64,000 nt of DNA from Haladaptatus sp. R4 (GCF_001625445.1 NZ_LWHG01000011.1:620001-684000), one strand, 5' to 3'; counted from the first letter of the stretch, positions 19,139-31,829 are shown. Notes: generated by a model from the letters alone, not told the origin. Made by a program: numbers and translations.

Positions 19139-19657
19139 TCAGTCGTGAATCTCGACGGATTCGAGGACGACGTCGTCGAGCGGCTTGTCCTGCGGGTTCG
19201 TATCGACGGAGCCGATTTCCTCGACGACGTCCATGCCGTCTACGACCTCACCGAACACGGCGTGGCGGTTGTTGAGGTGCGGCGTGGCGTCGAGCGTGAT
19301 GAAGAACTGCGAGCCGTTGGTGTTCGGGCCGGAGTTGGCCATCGAGAGGACGCCCTCGCTGTCGTGGGTGAGTTCCGGGTGGAACTCGTCGTCGAACTGG
19401 TAGCCGGGACCGCCGCGGCCCGTTCCCGTCGGGTCGCCACCCTGAATCATGAAGCCCTCGATGACACGGTGGAAGAGCACGTCGTCGTAGAGCGGTTCGT
19501 CGGTCTTTCGGTCGCCCGACTGTGGGTCAGTCCACTCGCGGTCGCCCGTCGCCAGTCCGACGAAGTTCGCCACCGTCTTGGGTGCGCGCTCGTCGAACAA
19601 CTCGACTTCGATGTCGCCGTGATTCGTGTGAAGTGTGGCCGTTAGGTCGTCTGCCAT
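19139..19657 (-). CDS. Peptidyl-prolyl cis-trans isomerase, cyclophilin type
   Basis: A 172-residue cytoplasmic cyclophilin. It shows the family core [20 protein letters not shown], with the catalytic arginine, and [17 protein letters not shown], plus [14 protein letters not shown]. It accelerates proline isomerisation during protein folding. The start [11 protein letters not shown] at 19657 matches the domain edge; the longer upstream frame is not conserved in character. Confidence 0.94.
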   Translation of the reverse strand: MADDLTATLHTNHGDIEVELFDERAPKTVANFVGLATGDREWTDPQSGDRKTDEPLYDDVLFHRVIEGFMIQGGDPTGTGRGGPGYQFDDEFHPELTHDSEGVLSMANSGPNTNGSQFFITLDATPHLNNRHAVFGEVVDGMDVVEEIGSVDTNPQDKPLDDVVLESVEIHD

Positions 19658-19734
19658 ATCCGTACTGTCGGCCTCCAAGGAAAAAAGGTGTTCTATCCAC
19701 CAGCGGTGTCCGAACGGGAGAAAGATAGACGCCG

Positions 19735-19947
19735 CTACGCCTCGCTGGACCCGGTCAGTTCCAGCGGACGTATCCAGACGAACCAGATGAAGATGGCGGC
19801 CGTTAGGTACAGCGTGAAGAAAATCACGGTTCCGAGCATGCTGTAGCCGATCTGGGTCAGGAAATATTTTATCAGTCCCGGAACGATGATGCCGAGGGCC
19901 ATCATCAAGCCGAAGCGAATCTTCCCCCCGGCGTTTTTCGTGCTCAT
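19735..19947 (-). CDS. Small membrane protein (70 aa)
   Basis: The protein starts [18 protein letters not shown] and has two hydrophobic segments (about residues 11-30 and 37-58) with a short polar C-terminus. It is upstream of the cyclophilin on the same strand with a 77-nt gap. No function recognised. Confidence 0.65.
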   Translation of the reverse strand: MSTKNAGGKIRFGLMMALGIIVPGLIKYFLTQIGYSMLGTVIFFTLYLTAAIFIWFVWIRPLELTGSSEA

Positions 19948-20052
19948 GCAGGGGCTTCGTGCTCCACCTGCCTGAATCGTACGGTTTCAAACTACCAAAA
20001 ATATCACATAACAGATCACAAAGTATTTGCCCGAACGTTACACGAATCGGAC

Positions 20053-21061
20053 ATGAGCCGAGAACGAATATTGGCGGTCGCCATCGCAATCGTCACCGTG
20101 GCGGGCCTGCTCACGCTCGCCGTTCTTCCCGGTGCGATTGCGACGGCGTCCACGGACGACGAACCGCCGAGTCGTCTTCGAATCGAGGACGTCGCCATCG
20201 CGCCCGGTCACGTTTCCGGTGGAACGGCGACGTTACGCATCGAAACCCGACTCGACCACAGGGGAGGGTCGGCGGAAAACATCTCCGTCCTCGTCCGGGC
20301 GATTCATCTCGATTCCGGGTTGGTCGAGGCGACGACACGAACGCGAGTCCCGACCATCGACGGGGAACGGGAAACGAGCATTATCGAAAACCTCTCGGTC
20401 GAACGTCGCGGCGGCTACCGGATCGAAACCGTGGTTTTCGAGAACGGGGAACGAATCGCCGAGGGCGGTAAGGAAGTACGGGGCGTCGATGCGCTCGAAC
20501 CTGCCTACGAGCGGACGGCCGTCGATTTCCACTGGAACAGCGACACGAGCGGACTCCCACCGATCGACTACTCCATCGCTGACGTTCACGACGATACGGC
20601 GTCGCTCAACGTCTCCACGTATCTGACGAATCGCGGCGACGACGCGTCGGAGAACGTCCGTCTCGTCTTCGTCGCGCGGCAAGCGGATTCCAACATCGTC
20701 GCCGACCGCGTCTCCGTTCCCGTCGGGACCATCGAGGCGGGACGAACCGCGGACCCGTCCGCGACCGTGACCGTTCCGGACGGCTACAACTACTATCTCG
20801 ACGCGATCCTCTGGAAGGACGGCGTCGTCGTCGGCTCAGCGCGGAGCGCCGCGACTCGACCCGTCGAAGCGGCTCTCGGTGAACGGGACGCAGACGGACG
20901 TCGAACTGTCCGTTTCGGACTTCCAAGAGGGCGACAGAGGAAAATCGGAGCGGACGACCAGAACGGCGAACGACGGCGGTCAACCCGGTTTCACCGCCCT
21001 CGCCGGTATCGTCGCCCTTCTCGGGGCGGGACTACTCGCGCGGCGAAACGGACAACCATGA
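20053..21061 (+). pseudogene. PGF-CTERM-type surface protein, frameshifted
   Basis: The product starts [20 protein letters not shown] (Sec-type signal peptide) and has an extracellular beta-rich region in two similar blocks (IAPGHVSGGTATLRIETRLD, then VHDDTASLNVSTYLTNRGD). At about 20840-20875 the frame changes. The new frame (RLDPSKRLSVNGTQTDVEL) ends with GQPGFTALAGIVALLGAGLL and then ARRNGQP. That tail (PGF motif, hydrophobic helix, basic end) is the archaeosortase-recognised PGF-CTERM signal, so the intact protein of about 335 residues would be anchored at the cell surface. One extra base explains the shift. Its stop overlaps the next start (ATGA). Confidence 0.8.
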
Positions 21062-21435
21062 CTGAAACCGAATCAACGACGACCTCCGAGCGGTCGGAAT
21101 CCGAATCGAACCGAGAGGAAACCGAGCGGACGAACACGGACGAAGAGAAGAACGGGCAAGTGGACCACCACGCCCGCCACGAAACGCCGGAGAGGGCCGG
21201 ACGAACGAAGCCGTCCGGTGACCCGAACCCACGGAAGTACCTGTATCAGGGGGCGCTCGTCGTCCTCGTCCTTCTCGCGGTCGTGGCCCTGTTCCAGTTC
21301 TACATGAGCGCCCTCGACGTGATTCGGACGTTCGTCGCGGACCGGTACCGACCGCTGTTCAACGCGGCGTTCAATCTCGTCGTCCTGCTGGCGGCCGGTA
21401 TCGGTATCTCGTTCACCGTCCGGTCGATGGACTGA
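21058..21435 (+). CDS. Acidic-tail single-pass/two-helix membrane protein
   Basis: A 125-residue protein with a low-complexity, highly charged first 60 residues (Glu, Ser, Thr, Arg) followed by two hydrophobic helices (YLYQGALVVLVLLAVVALFQ and LFNAAFNLVVLLAAGIGISF). It is translationally coupled by ATGA overlap to the preceding PGF-CTERM protein, suggesting a cell-surface partner. No known domain. Confidence 0.75.
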   Translation: MTETESTTTSERSESESNREETERTNTDEEKNGQVDHHARHETPERAGRTKPSGDPNPRKYLYQGALVVLVLLAVVALFQFYMSALDVIRTFVADRYRPLFNAAFNLVVLLAAGIGISFTVRSMD

Positions 21436-21529
21436 GAACGCGACACGGCGGAACGTCGAAACGGAACGGAAGAACGGAGAAATGGAGCGGCAAAACGGAG
21501 CGGCGGAACGGCGAACGGAACGGCGCGCG
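21436..21529. repeat. Degenerate cggaacgg-rich tract between convergent genes
   Basis: The 94 bases between the membrane-protein stop and the P450 stop consist largely of imperfect repeats of ggaacgg/ggagcgg. It looks like slippage-derived simple sequence and holds no gene. Confidence 0.6.
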
Positions 21530-22849
21530 TTAGCGATCTTTCACGGTCACCTCGACCGGATTTTCGGGGTGCAAGGTGACGAGCGGAACGAGCGTCAGCG
21601 GCGTGTCGGAGACGAGGTCGAACTCGAATCGCTTTCCGAGCGTCGCCAACACGAGTTTCGCCTCGCGCATGGCGAAGCCATCGCCGATGCATTTGCGCGG
21701 ACCACCGCCGAACGGGAAGTACGCGAACTGTGGGAGTTCGCGGCGGAACTCGTCCGTCCAGCGTTCCGGTCGGAACTCCCACGGGTCGTCGAAGAAGCGC
21801 TCGTCGTGGTGAACGACCCACTGCGGGGTCGAAACGACGGTGTCGGCGGGGACGTGAAACCCGGCGAGGTCGTCCGCCTCGTTCGCCTGCCGGTAGACGA
21901 CGTAGGCGGGCGGGTAGAGTCGCATCGTCTCCGTCACGATCTCGTCGAGGTAGTCGAGATCCGTGAGGTCGGCGACGGTCGGCGTTCCGTCGACCACTGC
22001 ATCGAGTTCGTCGTGGAACTTCCGCCGTACGTCGGGGTGCTTCGCGAGCAGGTACCACGCGTACGTCAGCGTCAAAGCGGTCGTGTCGTGACCCGCGAGC
22101 AACAACGTCATCATCTCGTTGCGAACGCTCTCGTCGGTGAGGTTCCCCGCTTCACGCTCGCCGAGCAACGTTCCGAGCAGGTCGTCCTCGTCGCCCGAGT
22201 AGTCGTGCTGTCGTCGAATCTCGCGGAGGATTCGATCCAACCTGTCCACGGCGCGGCGGTAGCGAACGTTTCGCGGCGTCGGGGCCTCCTCGGGGACGAA
22301 CCCTGCCGGTCCGGGCTGAAACCGCTCGCCGACTTCGATGAGGGCCTCCCGGATGGCCCGCTCCATTCCGTCGATTCGCGAACCGAGCAGGCTCTCGACG
22401 ACGATTCTGAGGGTGAGTTGGGACATCTCGGCGTGGATGTTCGTGTGCTCCCCGTCGGTGAACGAGTCGGCCAGTTCGGTCGTATCGCGGACGATGATAT
22501 CGCCGTACTCGTTCAGTTTCTCGCCGTAGAACGACGGTTGCATGACCGTGCGCTGGCGTCGCCAGTGCTCGCCGTCGCTCGTCAGTAGACCGTCTCCGAG
22601 CAACCCTCCAAGTCCCTCGTCCCCGCCCAACGTCGGCTTGCGGTAGTTCTCGGCGTTCGTCACGAGGACGCGCCGAATGGCTTCCGGGTCGGCCACTTGG
22701 TACACCTCCGTTCCGTACACGTCGATTCGGGCCACGTCGCCGTACTCGCGTGCGACGCGCTCCATGAACCCCAACGGGTCGTCTGCGTACTGGAGACTCG
22801 ACCCCAAAAACGGTACCCCCTCCGGTCCCGATGGCACGCGGTTTGCCAT
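21530..22849 (-). CDS. Cytochrome P450
   Basis: A 439-residue haem monooxygenase with all class motifs: I-helix AGHDTTA, K-helix ETMR, PERF-region FRPERW and the haem loop FGGGPRKCIG with the cysteine thiolate ligand. There is no membrane anchor, so it is a soluble P450 of the CYP102/CYP110-like haloarchaeal type. The start MANRVPSGPEGVPFLG at 22849 removes an implausible 28-residue upstream extension. No redox partner gene lies nearby. The substrate is unknown. Confidence 0.94.
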   Translation of the reverse strand: MANRVPSGPEGVPFLGSSLQYADDPLGFMERVAREYGDVARIDVYGTEVYQVADPEAIRRVLVTNAENYRKPTLGGDEGLGGLLGDGLLTSDGEHWRRQRTVMQPSFYGEKLNEYGDIIVRDTTELADSFTDGEHTNIHAEMSQLTLRIVVESLLGSRIDGMERAIREALIEVGERFQPGPAGFVPEEAPTPRNVRYRRAVDRLDRILREIRRQHDYSGDEDDLLGTLLGEREAGNLTDESVRNEMMTLLLAGHDTTALTLTYAWYLLAKHPDVRRKFHDELDAVVDGTPTVADLTDLDYLDEIVTETMRLYPPAYVVYRQANEADDLAGFHVPADTVVSTPQWVVHHDERFFDDPWEFRPERWTDEFRRELPQFAYFPFGGGPRKCIGDGFAMREAKLVLATLGKRFEFDLVSDTPLTLVPLVTLHPENPVEVTVKDR

Positions 22850-22931
22850 GCAAGAGATTGGGTTGCACACCGTAAGAGCCTGCTCCCTAACGAGTGACAG
22901 AGTTTTTATGAACCGTGGTAAAGATGCTGAC

Positions 22932-23338
22932 ATGAGTGATGGTCATATCTCTCTCGTCGACCAAATTCCGCCCCTCGTCGCGATTGGGGTCCTCGGAGCC
23001 GGGTTGCTCGCGCTGTTTCTCGGCTACAGTTGGTTCTGGATGGTGTTCGTATTTGGATTCGCCGTCGTTCTCCCGCTTCTGACGATACTCTCGCAGTCGT
23101 TTTCGGAGCGCCAACGAACGCGACGAAAAGAGACCATCAACGGTACGACGACCGCCAAACCGACCGAGCGGAGAAACGAAACGATGACCGACAGGACGCC
23201 CTCGATACGCTCCGAGACAGATACGCCCGCGGGGAGATCGACGAAGTGGAGTTCGAACGGCGGGTGGACATACTCCTGGAAAACGAGACGGTAGCGGACG
23301 TGAAGGCGCGGCGGGAGCGGGAACGGGAATTCGAGTAA
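22932..23338 (+). pseudogene. Membrane protein with SHOCT domain, frameshifted
   Basis: The first part (MSDGHISLVDQIPPLVAIGV) has two transmembrane helices through about residue 55 and then a basic stretch (SERQRTRRKETING). The C-terminal SHOCT motif (DALDTLRDRYARGEIDEVEF) lies in a different frame, ending at 23338. A single missing base somewhere between about 23110 and 23185 joins them into about 135 residues, the standard haloarchaeal TM-SHOCT arrangement. SHOCT segments mediate oligomerisation. The gene is divergent from the P450. Confidence 0.75.
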
Positions 23339-23390
23339 TATCGGTTACCGAACTGAAAGCTTATGCCGTCGTTCGCGTTTTTTCTTCCCG

Positions 23391-23918
23391 ATGAGACGCC
23401 GCCGTCTACTGGTCTGCGGGAGTGCTCTCCTGTCGAGCGGACTGTCCGGTTGTCTCGGTTCCCTGAACTCCGCGGGGGAGAACGGGGAACCGACTACAAA
23501 CGAATCGACCACTCGAACCACGACGCGAACCACGACCGACACCGGAACCGAAGGCCTCGCACTGGCGAACAGCAGTTCGAAAACACGGACGGCCCACGTT
23601 GCCGTCTCTCGGAAATCGGATCCAACGCCGCTGGTCGATGCGAAATACGAAGTTCCAAGCGGGCATCTCCTGTGGTTCTCCGAGACGCTCGAACACGGGC
23701 AATCGTATCGCATCGACGCCGAAATTACCGGCGGGAAATCACGCGAAACGACGCTGACCGCGGAGGGATGTGCAGGGGACCCGTACAACTCCAGTGGCAG
23801 TCGCCCGGTTATCATCTACGTCGGGAAGCAAAAACCGACAATCGCGTTCAAAGAGTGCGACGTGGAGTTCCCACCGAATAGGTACACAACGGAGGGAACG
23901 GACAGGCACGAGGTGTGA
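23391..23918 (+). CDS. Putative exported lipoprotein (175 aa)
   Basis: The N-terminus MRRRRLLVCGSALLSSGLSGC has basic residues, a hydrophobic run and a lipobox ending in Cys21. A Thr/Glu/Asn-rich linker follows (TTNESTTRTTTRTTTDTG), typical of haloarchaeal surface lipoproteins. The rest resembles a single beta-sandwich domain (KYEVPSGHLLWFSETLEHG). Function unknown. Confidence 0.75.
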   Translation: MRRRRLLVCGSALLSSGLSGCLGSLNSAGENGEPTTNESTTRTTTRTTTDTGTEGLALANSSSKTRTAHVAVSRKSDPTPLVDAKYEVPSGHLLWFSETLEHGQSYRIDAEITGGKSRETTLTAEGCAGDPYNSSGSRPVIIYVGKQKPTIAFKECDVEFPPNRYTTEGTDRHEV

Positions 23919-24184
23919 ACGCCACGACCGTTTTCCAGGGTTCGACCGACCGTGGGCCGTAAAACGGGGAAACTGACGAGGACTGGCAAACCACCGTCGA
24001 ACCCTAGTGCTATCGGAGAGCGCCCTCGTCGAAACCCGCAGAGCGGGATCGAAACGACGTGCCGAATACGGAGGAGTACAACTCGAAGGCTCGTCGTCCC
24101 TCTAGCAACCACGAGTACGGCTCACGGGTTATCCGTCCAGTTTTCAACCGATGGGACCTTTTAGCTCCCTGAAGAAGTGGCCAC

Positions 24185-24382
24185 ATGGCCCTGAAAAAGA
24201 GCCTTCTGAGCGGCCTCGTCGCATTCATCGTCTCGACAGCCGCTGCGCGTGTCGTCGGCGGGAAAGAACTCGGGACGAGAATCGGCCTCCTGACCGGGGT
24301 ATCAGTGGCCCTGAGCACCTGGGTGTCCAGTCGTCAGAGTGGGAAAGAAACCGAACTCGCAGACGAAGCGACGGCTGTGTGA
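24185..24382 (+). CDS. Small membrane protein (65 aa)
   Basis: MALKKSLLSGLVAFIVSTAA starts a first hydrophobic helix, and a second weak one follows (GLLTGVSVALSTWVS). A TATA-like tttta lies near 24160, about 25 nt upstream of the ATG, supporting a leaderless transcript. The function is not recognised, and the gene call rests on composition only. The 266 bases upstream (23919-24184) and 265 downstream (24383-24647) show no other gene. Confidence 0.5.
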   Translation: MALKKSLLSGLVAFIVSTAAARVVGGKELGTRIGLLTGVSVALSTWVSSRQSGKETELADEATAV

Positions 24383-24647
24383 TCGGACGAGAGCGTGAAG
24401 TGGCAGATACGCCGGACATTTTGCACACGTCCCTCGAAACGCAATTTCATCGAGTAACTGACACTGTGATCATATACGGAAGTCGAGAACCGTCCATTCA
24501 CTTTGGTCGAACTGACGCTGTATCACTTGCGAGAATTCAACTCCATACGGCAAGCGGGTCGCTGTAGAAAGTAAGTACCGTAAGATTAGTTGGCTGGGGA
24601 GGTTACGCCCCGATTTTCGATCGGTCAGTGACCGAGTGAAACTCGGA

Positions 24648-24721
24648 TGGGCCAACGCGGATTTGAACCGCGGACCTCCCGGTTATCAGCCGAGCGCTCA
24701 ACCTAACTGAGCTATTGGCCC
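24648..24721 (-). tRNA. tRNA-Ile (anticodon GAT)
   Basis: Read on the minus strand, the acceptor pairs GGGCCAA with TTGGCCC. The D-arm is TAGCTCAGTTAGG, the anticodon loop CTGATAA gives GAT, and the T-arm carries GGTTCAAATCC. The discriminator base is A and CCA is not encoded. The tRNA lies 37 nt downstream of fxsA on the same strand; a T/A-rich motif near 24750-24760 could be its own TATA. Confidence 0.95.
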
Positions 24722-24758
24722 GCTGTTGGGCGCATTTACTCATTGCCCGGTGAGATTT

Positions 24759-25304
24759 TTAAGGGTTTCCTTTCTCCTCCGCGTCGTCATCGAAACCGAT
24801 ATCGTAGGAGTCCGAATCCACCCGGTACGTATCACCGTCCTGACCACTCGAACTGGCCGTGCCGCTGCCGCTCACGCTGCCACCGTCAGGGAAGCCGAAG
24901 GTGTAGACGTTACCCGAGGCGAACCCGCCGGTCTGTTTGTCGATGTAGGGCGTGATGACCCACTTTTTCGCCACGGTGCGGAACACCGCGCGCGTGGGCG
25001 GGAGCGCGAACAGGAACCCGAGCGTGTCCGTGATGAGGCCGGGCGTGAGCAGGAAGGCACCCGCGACGAGCAGGAATCCGCCGTCGATGATCCGATTCGT
25101 GGGGATGTCCCCCCGCGCGAGGTCGGATTGGATCTTTCTGATGGTGTGTCTCCCTTCGGCACGAACCAGCAACATCCCGAGCAGGGCGGTCAGTACGACG
25201 AGCAGGACGGTTATCTGCCAGCCAATCTGGGTGGCGACGAAGACGAGAAACAGCCCGTCGAGTAACGGAATCAACAGCAACAGCGCCAGCATCCGTTTCC
25301 ACAT
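24759..25304 (-). CDS. FxsA family membrane protein
   Basis: A 181-residue protein with four hydrophobic helices in the first 105 residues. It contains the FxsA core (DGGFLLVAGAFLLTPGLITD, then LGFLFALPPTR). The C-terminal 70 residues are polar and acidic, a haloarchaeal extension. FxsA was named for suppressing F-plasmid exclusion of phage T7 in E. coli; its cellular role is unknown. A TATA-like ttttaca (about 25328-25335) lies about 27 nt upstream of the ATG. Confidence 0.88.
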   Translation of the reverse strand: MWKRMLALLLLIPLLDGLFLVFVATQIGWQITVLLVVLTALLGMLLVRAEGRHTIRKIQSDLARGDIPTNRIIDGGFLLVAGAFLLTPGLITDTLGFLFALPPTRAVFRTVAKKWVITPYIDKQTGGFASGNVYTFGFPDGGSVSGSGTASSSGQDGDTYRVDSDSYDIGFDDDAEEKGNP

Positions 25305-26023
25305 GATTCGACGTAGTGGTTCAGGCTGTAAAACCCTTTACCTGCTGATGTGTGCTCGGAGAGCGTAAATCGGGACGGAGAATTCGAGACCCTCATTTGG
25401 TTCTCGTCCTTGTCTCGTCCTTGTCTTTTCGTTTGGCCGCGCGCCTGCACAACGCGTGCGACGACGGACAAAACCACAGAACGACTCCGAATTCTACAGC
25501 GGCGGTAACGATTACGCTTTCCGCAACGACGACGGCGACACCACAGCGACACCACAGCGACAGCAATAACGGCGACGAATTCGACGACTACACCACCAAC
25601 TACAACGACTCCCGTTGTTAGGGAACACCCCGCCCTCACTCGGTCAGCCGCTCGTGGGCGCACGCGCCCACTCGCACTTCCCTCGTTCGCCCGGGACCCG
25701 CCAGGACAGCGGCGGGCCGGGTGCGCCGCACCCGGCCCGCAAGCGGTTGGTTGGCCTTCCATCTACATTTTTCCTCATCGATCATCAGTATCTCCCGCTC
25801 ACCCCCGTTCTTCGAGTACGATTTTCACGAAGAGATAGAAACGTGTCTACTGTCCTCGTTCATTTCTACACCCGTTCCTTCGTCTTTCGGCCACTAACGA
25901 CTGCCAATCTATCGAATAACTCCAATTCTTCGTTTGTCCTTCCGAAATTCGAAATCAAGTTTCGTACCTCGTAATGATTCGTGGGGCTTATTACGATGTA
26001 CGAACTTCACACGGGTAACAGCC
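25305..26023. other. Long intergenic region with GC-rich hairpin block upstream of carB
   Basis: These 719 bases hold no convincing gene; the open frames are short and repetitive. A GC-rich block at about 25640-25750 contains an 8-bp hairpin (25654-25671, 2-nt loop) and a perfect 14-bp palindromic hairpin (25712-25740, 1-nt centre). This block contrasts with AT-richer flanks and resembles haloarchaeal intergenic repeats. An inverted repeat next to carB is listed separately. Short cgacaccacag tandem units occur near 25535-25560. Confidence 0.55.
25961..26004. promoter_or_regulatory. Inverted repeat upstream of carB (possible operator)
   Basis: The arms ttcgtacctcgtaat (25961-25975) and attacgatgtacgaa (25990-26004) are complementary except for one position, with a 14-nt spacer, and end 19 nt before the carB ATG. 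The core tcgtaat is also present in the palindrome between carA and the lrp gene, suggesting a shared regulator. Confidence 0.5.
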
Positions 26024-29158
<3,135 letters not shown>

Positions 29159-29173
29159 CGGGACCGATTCTCT

Positions 29174-30312
29174 TTAACTGGAGTTCAGGTAGAACTCGTT
29201 TTTCGAGGAGAGATCGTAGCTATCGCTGCCGTTCGAGAAGTTCGCTTTCACCTCGTTTCCGGAGAGGGTTCGTCGTCCCATCGAGTCCTCGTAGTGGTTC
29301 ATCGACGCTGCGCTCGACGGCTGGAAGCCGATGAAGTTCTCGCGGGTGTCGTCGTCCCACGCGGAGTTGAGCTTCAACTGCCATCGGTTGTACTCGTTGG
29401 TCGGCGAAGATTCGTCCACGACTTCGACGTTCGGTTGGGAGTACGACCAGCTAAGGCCCGCCGTGACCGACGCGGTCATCCAGCCGACGCTTACGCTGAG
29501 CGAATAGCTGGTCGAGGACGACCCGCCCTGCGTTCCGTACGGGTTCCACTGCCCGTAATCCACGTCGGTATTGCCCATATCGCTCTGATTCCATTTGTGA
29601 TACACTCTCCCCCACTCGTTCTTGTAATCGCTTCCGTACGCGGAGATTCCCGGTTCGAACCGGCCGGGGAGTGGAGAGCGAACACGTCGCCCTCGCTGCT
29701 CCCGAGCGTGTCCATGAACACGTAGAACGTGGCACCGACCGTCCCGTACGGGTCGTCGGCGTATTCGAGTTTCTGCGAGAACATTTGCTCCATGTTGTCC
29801 GTGCTGGACACGGTTCCACCGGCCATCGTGGTAACCTGCTCGGACGCTTTGATCGTCGAGGAGATGTCCGCGACGTGACTGTCGAGTTGGTCGTGAATCA
29901 GGGCTTCGGAGCGCCCCGATTCCGCCTGCGGTTCGGTCATGTCCTCGGCAGCGACGCCGACGTAGGAGTGGCCGACGCCGTCCGCGTCGAAGCCGTAGGC
30001 GTACGCCACGACCCCGCCCGAACTCGTCTCCTGCTCGCTCGCAGGGATAACCGCGGGAGCACGACCGTTCTTTTCCGCGAAATCATCGGCGGCTCGCCGA
30101 CGAACCGCTCGTCGTTGCTCGTCCGACACCGCGGCTCCACCGGACGCCTTCGCGGTGTACACCGCACTTCCCCGTGAGCGCTTTTCGTTCAGCTTCGCGC
30201 TGGCGAACCCGGTACCCGTGACGAGGCTCGTCATCCCGAGTGCGCCGGTTTTGAGAATCGTTCGTCTGTTCGTCCGTCCGTTGCTTCCGCCGGAGTACTC
30301 TTTTTCTTCCAT
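29174..30312 (-). pseudogene. Tat-exported protein of unknown function, paralogue 1, frameshifted
   Basis: The product starts with a Tat signal (NRRTILKTGALGMTSLVTG) and no lipobox, then a mature region matching the intact paralogue at 30551-31684 along its whole length. The frame breaks after LHSPAG. The continuation (NEWGRVYHKW-like segment, then DYGQWNPYGTQGGSSSTSYS and SVGWMTASVTAGLSWSYSQP) is in another frame. One missing G at about 29660-29661 (CC where the plus strand should read CCC) gives 379 residues. The end of the protein is an unusual hydrophobic and aromatic beta-like stretch. The stop is 15 nt from the carB stop (convergent). No family is recognised. Confidence 0.8.
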
Positions 30313-30342
30313 GCTACGGATATATGATAATAACGAAGATAT

Positions 30343-30372
30343 AAATAACTAACTAGAAATTGAGTAAATTTA
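30343..30372 (-). promoter_or_regulatory. Conserved upstream element, copy 1
   Basis: A 30-bp AT-rich stretch containing taactagaaattgagt matches the element at 31715-31744 at about 27 of 30 positions. It begins exactly 30 nt upstream of the start codon, as in the other copy, and overlaps the expected BRE/TATA position, so it is probably a shared promoter and activator site. Confidence 0.6.
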
Positions 30373-30550
30373 ATACTTTATTTTCCAGGGGTAATTTGGT
30401 GTCCGAAAACATGCTTTGGGAGCGAACCGGGACGTGAAGTCGCACGAGCGTTTCGATCGCACCACTTGGTGAAGACGAGACGGGCGTGAGCCACGGTTTA
30501 CGGCGGCGTCTTCGTACACGCTTGGAATCGGTCCGCTGACGCGTTCGAGC

Positions 30551-31684
30551 CTATGCGGGTTCTTTGTAGAACGTGGTCGTGTGGGCGAGCCAGTGCTCCG
30601 AGCCGTCGTTAACGAACTGGCCTTTCACCTTGTTGATGCAGATGGTTTTCTCTCCCATCGAGCTATCGTAGTGGTCCATCGAGGCGGCACTCGACGGCTG
30701 GAACCCGACGAAGTTCTGACTCACGTCGTCCCCACCGTTGACCTTCAACTGCCACTGGTTGTAATTGTGGTACGACGAGGACTCGTCGATGACTTCGACA
30801 TCCGGCTGCGTGTACGACCAGCTAAAGCCCGCCGTAACCGATGCCGTCATCCAGCCGACACTGACGCTAAGCGAGTAGCTTCTGGACGACGAACCTCCTT
30901 GGGTGCCGTACGGCTGCCACTGACCATAATCGACGTCCACGTTGCCCATCTCGGTCTCGTCCCACTGGTGAAACACGCGTCCCCAGTCGTTCTCCCAGTC
31001 GCTTCCAAACGCCGAGGTGCCCGGTTCGAATCCGGCGGGTGAGTTGAACGAGTGAACGTCCCCGTCGGTGCTGCCGAGGGTGTCCTGGTACCAATACGAC
31101 GTTGCCCCGGCGACGCCGTACGGATCTATCGCGTTTTCGAGTTTGTGCGAATAGATCTGTTGCATGTTGTTCGTCCCCGTCACGGGACCACCGGACATCG
31201 TCGTCGCTTGTTCGGACGCCGTGACGGCTGATGAGAGTTCAGCGACCCGGCCGTCGAACCGGTCGTGAATGAGCGCCTCGGCCCGTCCGGACTGCGTCTC
31301 GGGGTCGTCCGTGTCCTCGCCAGCGATGCCGGTGTACGCCCGGCCGACGCCGTTCGCATCGAGCGCGTATGCGTATGCGACCACGTCACCGTCGTCGGAT
31401 TGCAGGTCGCTGGCAGGGATGGTATCCGGGGAACGCCCGTTTTTCCGCTCGAAATCGCGGACCGCACGTCTCCTGACCTGCCGTCGCTGTTCGTCGGAAA
31501 TCGTCGCTCCACGGGACGCTTTCGCCGTGTGAACCGCACTTCCCCGCGGTTGCTTCTCGTTCAGTTCCGCACTGGCAAGACCGGTACCCGCGACGAGGCT
31601 CGTCACCCCGAGCGCGCCGGTTTTGAGGACCGCTCGTCTGTTCGTTCGATTGTCGTTTCCGTCTCCGCTTGGACTTTCTTTCAT
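30551..31684 (-). CDS. Tat-exported protein of unknown function, paralogue 2 (intact)
   Basis: A 377-residue protein. The Tat motif is in TNRRAVLKTGALG, followed by a hydrophobic stretch ending near LASAEL, with no lipobox, so it is likely released or cell-surface. The first 130 mature residues are polar and charged (DEQRRQVRRRAVRDFERKNG). The last 180 contain SYSLSVSVGWMTASVTAGFS and WSYTQPDVEVIDES, an aromatic-rich beta-like region. It pairs as a tandem duplicate with the gene at 29174-30312. ATG 31684 is preferred over a TTG 15 nt upstream because the promoter spacing equals that of copy 1. A toxin-like or adhesin-like role is possible but speculative. Confidence 0.8.
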   Translation of the reverse strand: MKESPSGDGNDNRTNRRAVLKTGALGVTSLVAGTGLASAELNEKQPRGSAVHTAKASRGATISDEQRRQVRRRAVRDFERKNGRSPDTIPASDLQSDDGDVVAYAYALDANGVGRAYTGIAGEDTDDPETQSGRAEALIHDRFDGRVAELSSAVTASEQATTMSGGPVTGTNNMQQIYSHKLENAIDPYGVAGATSYWYQDTLGSTDGDVHSFNSPAGFEPGTSAFGSDWENDWGRVFHQWDETEMGNVDVDYGQWQPYGTQGGSSSRSYSLSVSVGWMTASVTAGFSWSYTQPDVEVIDESSSYHNYNQWQLKVNGGDDVSQNFVGFQPSSAASMDHYDSSMGEKTICINKVKGQFVNDGSEHWLAHTTTFYKEPA

Positions 31685-31714
31685 GGTCCAGAATAACAAT
31701 CAAAATAGAGCCAC

Positions 31715-31744
31715 AAATAATTAACTAGAAATTGAGTGAAATTA
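31715..31744 (-). promoter_or_regulatory. Conserved upstream element, copy 2
   Basis: This element shares taactagaaattgagt and flanking AT-rich bases with copy 1 and lies at the identical 30-nt distance from the start codon. Conservation in a region that should otherwise drift points to function. Confidence 0.6.
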
Positions 31745-31829
31745 ACAAGTAGTGACAGAAACGTAAAGTTATTGGTCTGTGTGGTTGTTTTCGAGAATCC
31801 AACGCTCTCGCTAAGAGAACCGACGAAAA

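Noticed and set aside
25352-25974. Two plus-strand frames (89 and 119 codons) upstream of carB
   Set aside because: Low-complexity and histidine/threonine-rich or arbitrary composition, no start context, overlapping a palindromic block.
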